Shown piece after piece: positions 1-12,137 of a stretch of 64,000 bases of DNA (the first letter of the stretch is position 1; each line of letters starts with the position of its first letter). This DNA is from Porodaedalea pini (taxonomy: Eukaryota > Basidiomycota > Agaricomycetes > Hymenochaetales > Hymenochaetaceae). The notes beneath the pieces are model-generated. The model did not search any database. It saw nothing but the letters and a program-made list of their open reading frames with translations, and was not told the origin of the DNA. A program made the translations under genes and the position numbers. The stretch spans positions 372,001-436,000 of the forward strand of contig NBAY01000029.1 in assembly GCA_002794775.1 (NCBI GenBank). Reading direction: 5' to 3'.

Positions 1-830
1 TTTTCGTCGGGGTCTGCATCAATGTCCTCTAGACTATGGATATAGCCACATACATCGGGGCATCGATCAAATTCGATCGTTGATTTTTGCCAGTCGATGT
101 TGGGATTGTGCAGCTTTAACCATTCATGTCCGATGAACACATCTGTTTTCCCTAGATCTGTGACCGCGAAGTGGATGCGCTCCGAATGATCTTTAATCGT
201 CATGCGCATTTCCACAAACTCTGTGATCGAGCCGTCCTTGTTGAGCGTGCCATCAGCATTATAGACTCGGATTGGGATGGGTGTCTTTTTTGTCTGGATC
301 TGATGCTTTTCGACGAAGGATCAGTTGATACATGAGCCAGTGCAGCCACTGTCCAGTAGGGCGTCTACCTTGAACTGGTTACCGGTGTCGGTCGTTTGAA
401 GGAGAATCGGTACCATGAGCTGTTGCCCCCGAGACCCTCTTACGAACCGTTTCGGACCCCTCAGGTCCCTAACAGCTGCCACAGCATCTGGTTCTTCTAG
501 CGCAATGATTTGACGCACCGTCTCTTCATTCGCTTCAGCATGCCTCTGCTGTTTCATCCACACTCGGAGAGTCGTTAAAGCACTTTCGAGTTTATCCTCT
601 TTGAGACGCCGTACTACCCATGGGGCCGTAAAGGGGACAGGGCGATCTCTCCAGGACTTCCTCTCAGCTTGTTTCGACGAGTTTTCATTTTTCACGGATT
701 TCGGTTCAGTTCCGGCCAAGGAAGAAATAGAATTAAAAGATTCGGAACAGGGTTTTACATGATTTTTTGACACAGGAGTAGGACGAGATGATGAGGCAGA
801 CGTGTTGTTACATATAGGCATATCTATACT
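1..830 (-). pseudogene. Gypsy pol fragment A (retropepsin domain), runs off the window
   Basis: Minus-strand reading gives a basic, Ser/Arg/Lys-rich stretch and then a retroviral-type aspartic protease. The active-site motif LLDSGCTGSC lies at about 325-360. After it comes the rest of the protease fold (VFIGHEWLKLHNP, then an acidic stretch) down to base 1. A TGA at 321-323 interrupts the frame directly after GSCIN, where sibling elements continue with a basic residue, and the reading frame is open on both sides. RT, RNase H and integrase would lie beyond the left edge. It follows gag A on the same strand, as in Ty3/Gypsy elements. Function in life: gag-pol polyprotein maturation. The copy is inactive as read. 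Confidence 0.75.
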
Positions 831-1103
831 ACTAGCTACTGGTACAGGGACAGAAGGAATATTTTTGCGAGTGACATTGCTTTTTACATTTTTTTTGTTT
901 TTTATCTAAATTATCTACAGAGTCCATAGAATTATCAAAAATGGCCGTTTGAAAAACCGAAACTGAACCTATCCCAGTCAGTGCCGTGTTCACTGCTGGG
1001 GTTCCGCAAAATCCAACTCCCGCTCAAAGAGCGCCTCCTCTTCTTCCTCCACAAAGTCTGACTCCTTGAGCATCGCGGTCTCGTCTGCCCAGACTTTTCT
1101 CTC

Positions 1104-2075
1104 TCAGGGTTCCATCCCCATCAACACAGCCCTTATCACCTTCTTCTGCATCGGGCAATTCCTCTGTAGATGTCCAGATTCCTTGCAGTAGTAGCAGAGT
1201 CCGGCTTTCCTCAGCTCTTCGAGTGAGACGTCCATCGGCTTCCCCATGCCTCCGTATGTGACTCTGGTGGCATCGCATCTTTCGGGGATTCTCGGTGTGA
1301 ACGTCTGGGTAGGTTTTGGTGGGAGCACCTGAGGTCTGGACGGGGCAGCGCGCATTTGTTCGATGGCCTTCATCTGACGTCTAGCGTTGTCGAATCGAAT
1401 GGCTTTTTCTTGCCAGCCTTTGTACGTGGTTGGGACCGTGTCACTCATTTCGATTCGGTATACGATCTCTCTATCCAAGGCTTTCGTCAGTTTGTGGATG
1501 AGGGTGTCGTCATTCTTTGCGTCATCATTGTATCCTGCCGCACGGCGATAGATGTCGAACTGCTGGAAGAATTGGTCGGCTGTGATGTCTCGGGTGTGCT
1601 TCCAGCTATCCAATTTTTGCATGGCGTTCATGCGTTCGTTCGGATCTCCGAACGCTTTCTCCAGCTGTTCGTTAAACTTCTGGCGACTGACGAGCGAAAA
1701 GATCAGATAGCCGTCCATCTTGATGCTTTCCAGGAAGTTCTGTGCCCAGAGTGCGGCCGAGCCTTCCGTCATGAACGACAACACAAAAAGGAAGTAGTCC
1801 TTGTCGTTCATGAAGTCCTCTGTGTTAGCTTCAACGTAAAGGGTGATGGCACGTTCGAACTTCTTGTAGTCTCGCCCGTTGAACGCCTCGGGTTTGGCGA
1901 TATGTCTTCCTCCACTGCGGCTTGTTGGTGGAGGGACAGGTGCGGCTGCGGCTGCTGGCGTGGGGGTTGCGAGTAATCCCAGGCCATGTAGCGCATTGAT
2001 GATCTCCTGCATCATGTCGTTTGAGATCGTTGGAGTTGCGGCTGCTGGCGCAGCTGGGGCTTGGGGTTCTGCCAT
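1104..2075 (-). CDS. Gypsy retrotransposon Gag (A)
   Basis: A 323-residue ORF with an ATG start. The N-terminus is rich in Ala and Pro. The middle is a retrotransposon gag domain (about residues 65-250, with WAQNFLESI and ADQFFQQFD typical of fungal Gypsy Gag). The C-terminus carries a CCHC zinc knuckle, CYYCKESGHLQRNC (CX2CX4HX4C). Gag packages the element RNA into virus-like particles. The ORF is unbroken, in contrast to the pol fragment that follows it at lower coordinates. Related in layout, but not closely in sequence, to the Gag at 47.3-48.3 kb. Confidence 0.85.
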   Translation of the reverse strand: MAEPQAPAAPAAATPTISNDMMQEIINALHGLGLLATPTPAAAAAPVPPPTSRSGGRHIAKPEAFNGRDYKKFERAITLYVEANTEDFMNDKDYFLFVLSFMTEGSAALWAQNFLESIKMDGYLIFSLVSRQKFNEQLEKAFGDPNERMNAMQKLDSWKHTRDITADQFFQQFDIYRRAAGYNDDAKNDDTLIHKLTKALDREIVYRIEMSDTVPTTYKGWQEKAIRFDNARRQMKAIEQMRAAPSRPQVLPPKPTQTFTPRIPERCDATRVTYGGMGKPMDVSLEELRKAGLCYYCKESGHLQRNCPMQKKVIRAVLMGMEP

Positions 2076-2930
2076 GATAGGCGGTGGTGTTGGTGATGGG
2101 TGGGGTGGTTGGTGGGCTCCTAGCTCGTCGTCTAGGTGTACCAGGTCGTCGTCGGTCAGGGGTGGTAGTTGTGCGAGGACAGCGTCGGCAGTGTCTTCTG
2201 GTGGTGTATTCCACCGCTGTGCCGCTGATCCAGGCAGTCGAGCGTACGGGTGTGGAGCCAGCTCAAATCAGAGACAACACTGCCAGCCGACAGGTGGTGC
2301 GGACGCCTGCGGATCTGATTGAGCGCTGTAACAAAACTCCTGATGTGGTGGTCGACTTTCACTTGCTGATCAAACCCGGATCTTCCTCTGTGAAGACTCC
2401 AACGGGCGCCAAGGGACCTTTCCGAAGATCACCCCCAAGGCCTGGTAGCTACTCTCGAGTGGGTCGGACTCAACATTACCCCCTCTCAAACGAGCGCTAG
2501 TTGATCGAATAGAAAGAGGACGGCGGGTTGTGAAACGAGTGAGTTTAATAATGAAGGTAAGGAATTAACGACGTATCAGCCTGATCGATGCACGTGAGAT
2601 CAATCTAAGAATAGGTGTGGGTCGAAGCGATCGTAGTCGGGGTCGCAGTCCAAGTCGTCGGACACGTCGGATGAGAATGTTGGTCTAGAGTTCGGGGTTA
2701 CGGACAGGTAGTGGTCGGTTTTGAGGTTGTTGGACGAGATGAGGGTTGAGAGTGATGATGATAGATAGTAGGAATAGTTCAATGGTGAGAGTGATTTGCG
2801 GGGTACAGGTGAAGGTGTAGATGGTAGCGCGGTAGAGAGATCGTTGTTGGTAGGAGATGCGAATGTTTAGAGCCAGCGTGGTGTTGGTGACTGAGAATGC
2901 GCAAGGCGGTAGGGGTAAGTTTCGACCTTG
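2076..2930. other. Gypsy A leader or older element debris, no gene
   Basis: No convincing coding region. On the minus strand 2472-2490 reads as a purine tract (GAGAGGGGG) followed by TAATGTT. This is the same arrangement as the polypurine tract plus LTR start of the Gypsy elements at 21.6 and 51.9 kb, so the boundary of another element copy may lie here. A short acidic minus-strand ORF (2600-2782) ends just upstream of it and could be the tail of a pol gene. Both readings are tentative. Confidence 0.35.
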
Positions 2931-3353
2931 TGTCAGCGACGGACTACGGGTACGCAAATGGTAGCCGGGTCGCGCGGAACTCAGTCAGAGAGGAGGGAGA
3001 CAAGAGAGAGAGCGGTGAGCCAGGGGGAACTGACACAGCGCGGAGATAAGGAGCAGCTTCTGGACGTAGCCAGGTAGAATTGACCAGGTCGAAACTAGGG
3101 GATAAGTACAGGAGGACTACCTACTTATATACCCTTCAGTGGCTGCGCACGGACCAGGGAATTAACTACTACATAAGGATAGATGATAGAACGTCGTGGA
3201 ACTTCATAGAATAATGAAATCATAGGATCGGTCAGCGAGTAAGGATAGTGCGAGAAGGAGCGTAATGAATAATGAGTAAGCAGGAATAAGCGTGATTAGT
3301 GATGGATGGATAAGATATGATAAGATAAGATAATTTAAAAAGCGTCCATGACA
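2931..3353 (-). repeat. LTR-like block bounded by TGTCA/TGACA
   Basis: A 423-bp block begins TGTCAGCGAC and ends CCATGACA, giving a 5-bp terminal inverted repeat of the TG...CA type. On the minus strand it contains a TATA box (GGGTATATAAGTAGG, near 3122-3136) about 190 bp before the end, where an LTR promoter would sit. It lies upstream of gag A on the same strand, so it may be the 5' LTR of element A. No second copy is in the window and no 5-bp target duplication flanks it, so this rests on structure alone. Confidence 0.4.
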
Positions 3354-3354
3354 G

Positions 3355-4662
3355 ATGCCAGGAGGAACACGACTGCCGCCGGGACCTCAAGGCTCTTCCC
3401 TACTGGATCGAATGAACTTGTACTACCGAGACCACCCGAACGAAGTCCCTCCAGGTACAACTATTCCTGTCAACATGATGGTGCTACGAGATCCACCACC
3501 GCACCAAATGGCGAACTTGTTCGATACGTACTATCCTGCCATATCAGGACCAAGTATGTATACACCGACCCAGCCAGGAAAGGGGGAAGCCCACATCAAA
3601 GAAATTCAGGATGAATACATAGGGGAAGGAAGAAAGGTTCGGTTCGACGATACGGGCAATTCTCACGAGCAGCAGAGGCGATCGGCGAGACTGGCAAATA
3701 TAGGAAAAGCCAACTCTCCCTCACCTAGGTGCACGACGAAACCAACGAAAGAACGAGAGGGACGTGAAACGGCTATGGACTCGGGCGTACCGGAAACAGA
3801 AACAGATAAAGGAAAGGAGAAAGTATCGGCCCAGCCCAGAGCAATCAAAGAATCGGTACCCGACTCTATTCCACCGAGCGAGCCTATGCAAGTACATGTA
3901 GCACCACCACAGGAAATGATGGAACTGAAGCCTGGACATCCCAACCCGGTGATAGACATACAGAGACCTCAGTTCAAATACAACACACCGGCTAATGACC
4001 CCGCAATGGTCAATGCAGTATTTCGCCGATTCTTGGACTCCACAATATCAATATCAGGTCGAGAATTGTTGGCAACCTCGCCGGAGGTCAGACGAAAATG
4101 CAAGGACATGATGACGGCAAAGCAGAGTCCGATAAACCATGACGAAGAAGGTGCGGCAATGTATTCAGCGGGACCCAGACCAGGATCGCCAGATGAAACA
4201 ACGGAAAGGGAACCAATTGCACCAGCGACTGTACCAATTTGAGTCATCTATGTATGGCTGGATGGAAAAGTCGAGGTAGAAGGACTACTTGACACTGGAG
4301 CTTCGTTTATAGGGCTTTCTCGGGATGTATGGAAACACCTAGGATCACCGACCCTAAATAATGAACAAATCACTATCGAAACAGCAGACGCGTCTAGGAC
4401 CCAATCGCTTGGACTGATACCACGACTCAGGATAGGACTCGGAGGATTCTCGGTACTCGTACAAGCACAAGTCGTACACCCAGCACCATTCGACATCCTA
4501 CTCGGCCGACCATTCCTCGCACACTGCAAGGCTCGGTTGGTGGATATAGACATCGACGACCAGGTACTGGAACTAATCCACCCGGTAACGGAAGAAGATG
4601 TATCAGTTCCAACTCGAGAACGAACACGACGAAAGCAACCAGCCGAGGACGAGGATTTTTGA
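3355..4662 (+). pseudogene. Gypsy element B: pre-protease region and retropepsin
   Basis: Two joined segments in one frame, separated by TGA at 4240-4242. The first (3355-4239) is a Pro-rich, charged region, probably the Gag/linker part. The second (4243-4662) is a retropepsin with LLDTGASFIGLS and the downstream ILLGRPF motif, ending at a natural-looking double stop. The TGA falls at PI-stop-VIYV, where an Arg codon would fit. The first ATG at 3355 directly abuts the LTR-like block at 2931-3353, so the true 5' end of the element is probably missing. It is followed in another frame by the pol part. Confidence 0.7.
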
Positions 4663-7600
4663 TAGTCAATGAATTGGTACAACATCGACGAGATGAACCA
4701 GAGGTGCAACCATGCTATACCACAGATACCCCGGAGTCAAACACAGTACATATTTCTTTTGACAGACAGTCTATCGAGATCACTGTCACAGAAAAAGGAG
4801 GTGTAAAACCAAAACAAAATATGGAAAACAACAAAACCCGAACAGACGACGCAACAGGACTATTCTCTATCAATCACCCATATGACAACGAATCCCTAAT
4901 TCCTCGAACAAGTCAAACTCGCTGAATGACTCAACCCTTCTACAAATACAAGAAGGTCACCGATCGTATAAAGTCGGTACCAACCACACTCCCCGAAGAA
5001 TACCAAATCACCAGGACACAGAACCCCGATCCTCTAAAGGACCTTCCAGAATTACCAACCCACCTGCCACCATTCTCACCTGGGAAACGACTCACCCAGG
5101 AATGATACGACGAAATGGACATAGATCCGGCCAGATTCCTACTCCCTGAAGAAAAGGATCTCGCGTGGTGGGTTATTCAGACACAGGAAATGGCGTTCGC
5201 ATGGGACAAAACAGAAAAGGGTGCACTCGACTACGATTACTTCGCTCCAGTTCTTATCCCAACGATCGAGCATATTCCATGGGTACTGAAGAATATTCCC
5301 ATCCCACCGGGGATATTCGACAGGGTCGTCGCAATCATCAAAGACAAAATCATGTCCGGTGTTTACAAACCGTCAAACTCGTCCTATCGATCCAGGTGGT
5401 TCTGCATAGTAAAGAAGGATGGAAAGTCGCTGAGAATAGTCCACGATCTTCAACCACTAAACACAGTCACAATACGAGATCCATTGGTGCCGTATCCAAC
5501 CGAACACATCGCCGAGTCTTTTGGTGGCCAATCCTGTTATACAACCTTGGACTTATTCGTAGCATTTGACCAAAGGAAACTCGCCATACGAAGTAGGGAC
5601 ATAACGACATTCCAGACGCCACTAGGAGCATTCCGACTCACATCAATTCCCATGGGGTATACGAACTCCCAGCAAATCATGCACGCCGATGTCACATTCA
5701 TCCTGAAGGACAAAATCCCAGATGTGGTGTTCCCATACATTGACGATGTACCCATAAAAGGGCCAGCCACGTGATACGAGTTACAGGACGGATCATACGA
5801 GACCATCCCGGAAAATTCAGGAATCCGCCGGTTCATATGGGAACACCTAAATGACGTCAACCGAGTCCTCCAAAGATTCAAAGTAGTTGGGGCGACTCTG
5901 TCCGGGAAAAAGTTGGTACTTGCTGCACCCGAAGCCGTGATAGTCGGCCACACCTGCAACTACTCAGGACGAGTCCCAGATGAAGCACGAGTCCAAAAGG
6001 TCATTGACTGGCCTCCTTGTGAAGACATTACGGACGTTCAATCATTCCTCGGAACTGCAGGAGTCCTCAGGCATTTTATCAACGACTTCGCCCGATTGGC
6101 ATATGATCTGAACCGACTCACCGGAAAAGACGTCCCCTTCTCATTCGGAAAACTCGAACAGCGATTGATGGACCAACTTAAGAAGGCAGTTGCCAAGTCT
6201 GGAGCCATCAGGCTGATCGACTACAAATGCGGGAGACCGGTCCACCTCTGCGTAGATTTGTCGATTCGAGGATATGGAGCGATTCTCTTACAGATCGGAG
6301 AAAATGGAGAACAATTCCCAGCCTGTTTTATGTCTGCAACATGGAACGAGAGGGAACAGAACTACTCACAGCCAAAAGTAGAACTGTTTGGGCTCATGAG
6401 GGCACTCCACAACGCACGAATCTACCTAATAGGACTGGACCACTTCTACATTGAAGTCGACGCAAAGTACATTAAAGGCATGATCAACAACCCAGATATC
6501 CAGCCAAACGCGACAATCAATCGGTGGATCGCTGGAATCTTACTGTTCCACTTCACAATTATCCATGTACCAGGCACTCGGCATACAGGCCCAGACGGAC
6601 TCAGTCGGCGAAAGCAAGCAGACGCCGACCCTCCAGACAATGAAAACTACAAAGAATGGATTGACAATCAGTATGCCTTCATATTCATAGCATACACTGG
6701 AGACATTCCTCCCGCCGCAGACCCTCCCACCATTCCTCGGACAGCTGCAGCAGAATCGGCCGATCAAGAGTTGATAAAAATCAAGGAGTTTCTCAGCGAC
6801 CCAAAGAAACCAGAAGACATGTCAGACAACAAATTTCGACACTTCGTAACAAAGGCAACTCGGTTTTTCGTCGCAGATGGACAACTTTGGAGGAAACGAT
6901 ACTTGGGACCGCACCAACTCGTACTTGCATGAGATCGCTGATTCTCAGTCATGCAGTCAGCACACAATGACCTGGGACACAAAGGATTCTTTTCAGTACA
7001 GCTACGAATCCACGATCGATTTTGGTGGCCCATGATGAGTTCCGACATACATTGGTTCCTGAAGACATGTCACTTGTGCCAGACTCAGCAATTCACTCAC
7101 GTACGGATTCCACCGAACGTCCCAACACCAGCGCCACTATTCGCCAGGGTACACATAGACGTGATGCTCATGCCCAAATCAGGGGGATTCAGGTATATCG
7201 TCCAGGCAAGAGACTCACTCACAGGCTACCCAGAATTCCGACTCTTATATGCTGACAACTCAAGATCAATCACCAACTTCATTTTCCAGGACATCATATG
7301 TCAATGGGGTTATGTACACGAGATCGTTTCAGACAATGGTCCATCATTCAACGGCGAAGTAATCAGGATGTTGGCAAGATACGGAGTCCACAATATCCGA
7401 ATCTCCCCCTATAACTCGAGAGCAAACGGAATTGTAGAGCGGCGCCACAGGGACCTTAGGGAAACACTGATGAAACTTGCCGGAAACGACAAAACCCGAT
7501 GGTCACAACACGCATACCATGCCATATGGGCGGAGAGGATCACGATTCAGAAAGCAACGGGATATTCGCCATACTACATGGTCCATGGAGTCCAGCCAAT

Positions 7601-8171
7601 CCTTCCATTCGACTTGGCCGAACAAACGTACATGTCACCAGTATATACATCGAAGGTATCCCAGTCAGAACTACTTGCAGCACGAGCAAGAGCACTCCAG
7701 CGTCGACCAGAAGACTTGAAACGAGTACACTCAGCAGTCATGTGTGCTTGCTTCAAATCAATCCAGCAATTCGAAAAACACTACCAAAACACGATCCGAG
7801 ACTACGACTTTGGCCCTGGAGCCCTGGTTCTGGTTCGAAACTCACGAATCGACACAGAACTAAGCCGGAAAGCCAAACCCAAATACCTCAGACTGATGGT
7901 AGTTGTTTGCCGAACAACTGGAGGATCATACATTCTCGCAGAACTCACAGGTGCAGTCTCGGCACTACGATATGCAGCCTTCAGAGTTATCCCGTACCAC
8001 CCCCGAGCAAACATATCGACCCCAGTCACCCAGATAGTGGAGCAAACCGACTCAGAACTTGACGATCTCGCCAACAAACATTCAAAAATCGAAGGGGAGG
8101 AGCTCAGTGCTGAGGATAGGCCACAATGAACAGAAATCCTCAACACCGACTCTGGAACCGAATCCGAATCA
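4663..8171 (+). pseudogene. Gypsy element B Pol: reverse transcriptase, RNase H, integrase
   Basis: One frame stays open from about 4660 to 8129 except for TGA codons at 4923-4925, 5103-5105, 5772-5774, 6930-6932 and 6939-6941. Domains in order: an N-terminal linker; RT at about 5330-5800 with YIDDV at the active site; RT thumb and RNase H at about 5900-6620 (SFLGTAG, then the Ty3-type RNase H); an H2C2 zinc-binding domain at about 6957-7085 (HNDLGHKG ... CHLCQ); and the integrase core with HIDVML, SDNGPSFNG and the catalytic Glu in GIVERRHRDL. Several stops sit at expected Arg positions, for example GPAT-stop-YE and TQE-stop-YDEM, consistent with CGA to TGA change. The copy cannot make a full Pol as read. 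Confidence 0.88.
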
Positions 8172-8510
8172 TGATACCCCTTATTCTCTTTGATATTCAT
8201 TCTCATTCTGTTTCTTTTCACACAGTAAACCCCTACTCTCAAACTTCGAAACCGCGAAATCCACGAAAAACAGTACCCTACCGAGCCTGGAAGGAAAAGC
8301 CGAATCTTTTACTTCCATTGTAAAGCACAGTTAACGCGGTACCAACCATAGACTAAATTCCCTTAATAAATAACAAACAGCAAAACTACCCTACTTTCTA
8401 CCCTTCCCTTTTCCCTTCTTCTTCTTTTCCTTTTCTTCCTTCTCCTCCTGTTCCTGAACGGTCCGATAGTTAATGAAAGATTCCTTGTCAAGGAATGGCA
8501 TAGGCGGCAT
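8172..8510. other. Spacer between integrase B and antisense gene
   Basis: No coding region recognised. It contains pyrimidine-rich sequence (8395-8450) that would lie just downstream of the antisense gene ending at 8511. No LTR was recognised here, so element B does not obviously end after its integrase. Confidence 0.4.
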
Positions 8511-10492
8511 TCATCCCTCAACCTCCTCGTATTCACCGAGACGACACGTAAGCTCATCGACACGAGCCTCATACGCCTCAAGACGACGATGAACTGCGGC
8601 CTGGCGCTCGCGAATTGACATGCAAGACTCGGCGACATTCCTAGCCAATGCCCCGACCAGGATGTCGACGGAAGCCGCATCTGAGTAGTCGGGCACGTCC
8701 CCGAACTGCCAGACTGCGCCGCCGATACCGATCGGGTCTGCCATGGAAAGTGCGAGAGGAGCGAGCTGGGTACCACCACGCTGCCCATGGAACCTCTTGA
8801 AAACGCAGTGCGCCTTATTCCACAAACAGCGGGTGCACCGCCGACTCTTGGGGACACCATCGCATGACGCACCCGCAACAATGCAAGTGTTGCAAGCGAG
8901 GGCAAACTGAACAGTCTGCCCTAGGTGTACCCCACCTCCGAGCAAATCTGGGTCTGGGCCATCAGAAACGGCCTCTTCGGGCTTCGCATCTCTCGCAGAG
9001 GACGCACCCGCAGCACGCGGAACCTTGGACGGACCAGGACGAGAAGGTACTTCGTCGCTGCTGGATTCAACCAGAACCGGCTTTCGCTTCATCCCAGGCT
9101 TCGTAGGAGGGACGTTAGCTGCCACCGCCTCAGAACATGTGCGCAAACCACCAACCTACATGGGAACAGTCAACCATGAAGATCAGGATCTGTACAGAAA
9201 GGAATGTTCACCTTTGTCACCTCATGCGGTATTTTCGTGGATGAGGTGCTTCCGCCGACTGTCGAAGGATCGGTTTTTACAGTCCCAGCTGGCGCAGCCA
9301 GGAAAGGAGAGGTGGAAGTCACAGCGGGCCCACCAGTACCTCGACAAGACACGGCACTCGCATCCGAACCAGCTTGAGGCAACAACGTGGGAGAAACGAC
9401 CACCCCACTTTCTGCTCCCGAATGTGCGAGGACAGGACGAGGGTGAGGCTGACGCGTACATGATCCATGACGTGGCAGAGACGGAATCGAATGAGTAGGA
9501 GCAGAAGGGATCGCAGTCGAAACCAGCAGAGGAGGACCGACCATACGTTGGAGTCGGCCCTGGAGCTCCTCGTCGGTCGCTGTAGGATACAGCGCATGCA
9601 ACAACTCATGCACGCCCCTCAGTTTTGCCGTGCGCTCCTCCTTTTCCCGAGCCTGTTTGGCCACCAGGAGATCTGTATGCTCGAGCCAGAATCGCGCCTC
9701 CTCCGCAGCCTGTTTGGCACGCTCGGCGTCCTCACAAGCCCAATGCTCTACCCTCTCCTGGGCCTCAACAGCAGCGCGTGCACGCTCGGCAGCAACGAGC
9801 TCACGTTTGCGCTTACGCTCGGCCACCTTCTCCTCCTCCTCAGCAATAAGGGACCGGAGATGCTTGGGCAGCGTCTCCTTGGTCACATTCTCCACTGCCT
9901 CCTCAGCCTCAGTCTGGAACACGTCCAAAAGGATGTCCATCGCGGTAAAAGAGATATGGGTGGCTTTTGTGCGCTCGGAAATGCCATCCCACGCGGTAGA
10001 AAGGGAGCGCTAGAAAAGGTGTATCAGAAGCAAAAAGAAGAAAAAAAAAAAAAAAAAAAAAAACAAGCGGCGCACCCAAGTAGCCCACACATATGCCATC
10101 GCTTCCTTGCGAGCCTCTTCACTTGACTTCTCGAGATTGTCGAGAGCTGAGTTGAAGTCTTCCATACGTGATGAGAAAGGATCACGCTGGGCGAGACTCG
10201 GCAGGACAGACTTGGCAGGGGGAACACCAACTTCCCCAGCGGGTTCCCCCTCTCTGCCCACTTCTCTGCCCAACAAGGACGACGGTAGCTGCAATGGATG
10301 CAGGAGATCCGCACCGACGAGCGCGCCTCCCACATCTCGGTTGCCGTTGTCAGTTTCCTGCGAAAAACCAGGTGCCGCCGGCGCGTGATTGCTAGCCCCC
10401 AACTTCTCCTGTGGCGGTGTCGAAGAACCCCCCCCACCCTTGGGAGACGTGGGGGTGCATGGGACGGTATCAGGAGTCGTAGCGTTGTCCAT
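8511..10492 (-). CDS. Zn2Cys6-like cysteine-cluster protein, three exons, intact
   Basis: Three exons join in frame: 10492-10076, 10009-9221 and 9155-8511. The introns are 66 bp (10010-10075, with a long poly-T tract) and 65 bp (9156-9220), both phase 0 with GT-AG ends. The product is about 616 residues with no internal stop. Exon 1 is Pro/Gly-rich and then acidic. Exon 2 carries a long charged coiled coil (Glu/Ala/Arg-rich, about residues 160-240). Exon 3 starts basic and contains six cysteines spaced CX2CX6CX8CX2CX6C (CNTC ... CTRC), matching the fungal Zn2Cys6 spacing, then a C-terminal coiled coil. The family suggests DNA or nucleic-acid binding, but I do not recognise the whole protein. 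It lies antisense between the Gypsy B integrase and an LTR, so it may be an accessory ORF of the element or a trapped host gene. Confidence 0.65.
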
Positions 10493-11201
10493 TGAATGGG
10501 TAAAGGGAGACAGAGGAGGTGGTAGTAAAAAGCAAAGGGGGGCACATTTCGAAAACTACGACGATCTTTACCAACAGGAATCACGCCCCTGCGTTACCGG
10601 ACTGGAACAGGCGCCGTGATCGCACTCAAGAAGCACGACGTGGAACCTGGTCATTTCAAGATCACTGAAGCGCCTGAAACGGTCCTCGACGATCACACAC
10701 CTCAAAAGCCAATCACATGTGGATCCAGACCACACCAAATACAGCACAAACCTGCCAATCACTCACAACGAACCCAGGTACACACCAAACACCAGCGTTC
10801 AACAACAAGGCCACTCCAAATGAAAAGAAACCACGAGGCACACAACACACAGATGCTCAACCGAATGTGAACACCAAAGAAAATAGCTACACCGAGCCAA
10901 GACCACCAAACGAAATCACAACCGGCCAAACAGAGACACGGACCGGCACCAGACACACGAAATACGAAACAACGGACTAAAAGACAAAAATTTGCCAATT
11001 GACCGGCCGCCAACCACAAGAAAATGACACTATTGCTGTCACGAATCACCCACCGAAGGACCGAATTGAAGCATGCGAAAGAATCGCCCGAAGCACGCAA
11101 TGAATGCGAACTCCGCCGACTGACGGCATGACCAATACAGAGAGGTCCTCCTGAAACAGACACACAAATGACTCAGGCGACGCATCTGTCCTTAAAAAGA
11201 C
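10493..11201. other. Intergenic region between divergent ORFs
   Basis: A 709-bp stretch between the start of the minus-strand cysteine-cluster gene and the start of the plus-strand ORF at 11202. It is rich in CA/AC runs and shows no convincing ORF. It presumably holds both promoters, but I see no clear TATA box. Confidence 0.4.
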
Positions 11202-12137
11202 ATGCCATTACTGAAAGCGACAAAAAGGAAAAAGAGACAACACCCAACCCTGCCCACAATGGAATGTACCGACATTACGCCTCCCCATGCAATCATCCTC
11301 AAGGACATGGCACGCTGTATGCCCAACCCGACCCCTGGCGACCTCGCATTAGCCAACCCTCGCCCGATGGGTGTCTCGCAGATAGTCGTATATGACCCTG
11401 TAATGACCTCATTCGCCAAGTTTGCGGTGGAGTTACTGTTCGCGTTCGACAAGCTTACGCCCACAGACCCGACTCTGATTTACGTGGCCTACACGTTCTG
11501 CACACCAAAAATACAAGAGCGACTCTTGCAGTCACCCGCACTCGCCGGAGGTTCGTGGTCTCAATTCTGTACCGCAGTCGCCATAGCCAGTCCCGATTAT
11601 GAGGGCCTCACGCAACTCGCATACGAAGAAGTATACCGCACAGTGTTCAGATGGATCGCGAGCAGGAAGGCGACCTTGTATGAATCAGCCCTGACCCTCT
11701 CTCGGTTTAACGCTGCAGCAACGGTGTCCTACGTCCAGCCAGCATACCTCAGCCAACTGTACGAAGCCCGAGAATTGCTAATTTCTGCAGAAGCTGAGCA
11801 GGCCGACTTCACAGCGATGCTTGAAGACACTGAGCAAGAATGCACAGCACACAAAGCACAACAGTTGGCCCTTCAGGAAACAGCGCTCAGGATGGCTCGC
11901 CTCGCCGAAGTCACTCGGGAACAAGCCATCAAAGCCCACGATCTACTCTCACAGTTAGTTGGTCAATTAAACGAGCTACATATTGCACCGATCAACCTGG
12001 GCAAGCACATGAACCTGATCGCGTCCTGGAACGACTTCAATGTGATGTTCGCAGTCGAGTATGGAAGGGTTGCACAGGAAGGATCAGCCACGATGAATGG
12101 GCAGGCCAAAGCCAAACACCCAGTGCATTTCTCTTGA
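11202..12137 (+). CDS. Hypothetical 311-residue protein, retroelement-associated
   Basis: An open ATG-to-TGA frame. The N-terminus is basic (KRKKRQH). The middle part looks globular (FAVELLFAFDKLTP ... EVYRTVFRWI), followed by a Gln/Glu/Ala-rich coiled coil (about residues 190-260). No family was recognised. It lies on the same strand as the Gypsy B pol and upstream of an LTR, with the small ORF at 12423 next to it. This makes an accessory gene of a long Gypsy element plausible. It is one of the few ORFs in this region without a stop. Function unknown. Confidence 0.5.
   Translation: MPLLKATKRKKRQHPTLPTMECTDITPPHAIILKDMARCMPNPTPGDLALANPRPMGVSQIVVYDPVMTSFAKFAVELLFAFDKLTPTDPTLIYVAYTFCTPKIQERLLQSPALAGGSWSQFCTAVAIASPDYEGLTQLAYEEVYRTVFRWIASRKATLYESALTLSRFNAAATVSYVQPAYLSQLYEARELLISAEAEQADFTAMLEDTEQECTAHKAQQLALQETALRMARLAEVTREQAIKAHDLLSQLVGQLNELHIAPINLGKHMNLIASWNDFNVMFAVEYGRVAQEGSATMNGQAKAKHPVHFS

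Noticed and set aside
1356..1976. A 206-codon plus-strand ORF
   Set aside because: It is the antisense shadow of the Gypsy Gag at 1104-2075, which has a clear CCHC knuckle.
4240..6932. TGA read as Arg or Trp (alternative genetic code)
   Set aside because: TGA ends intact genes here such as the borosin and the sedolisin, and a sister Gypsy copy has CGA at one of the TGA sites; mutation explains it better.
10044..10064. Poly-A/T tract as a non-LTR retrotransposon tail
   Set aside because: It lies inside an intron whose removal joins two exons in frame, and no target duplication is present.
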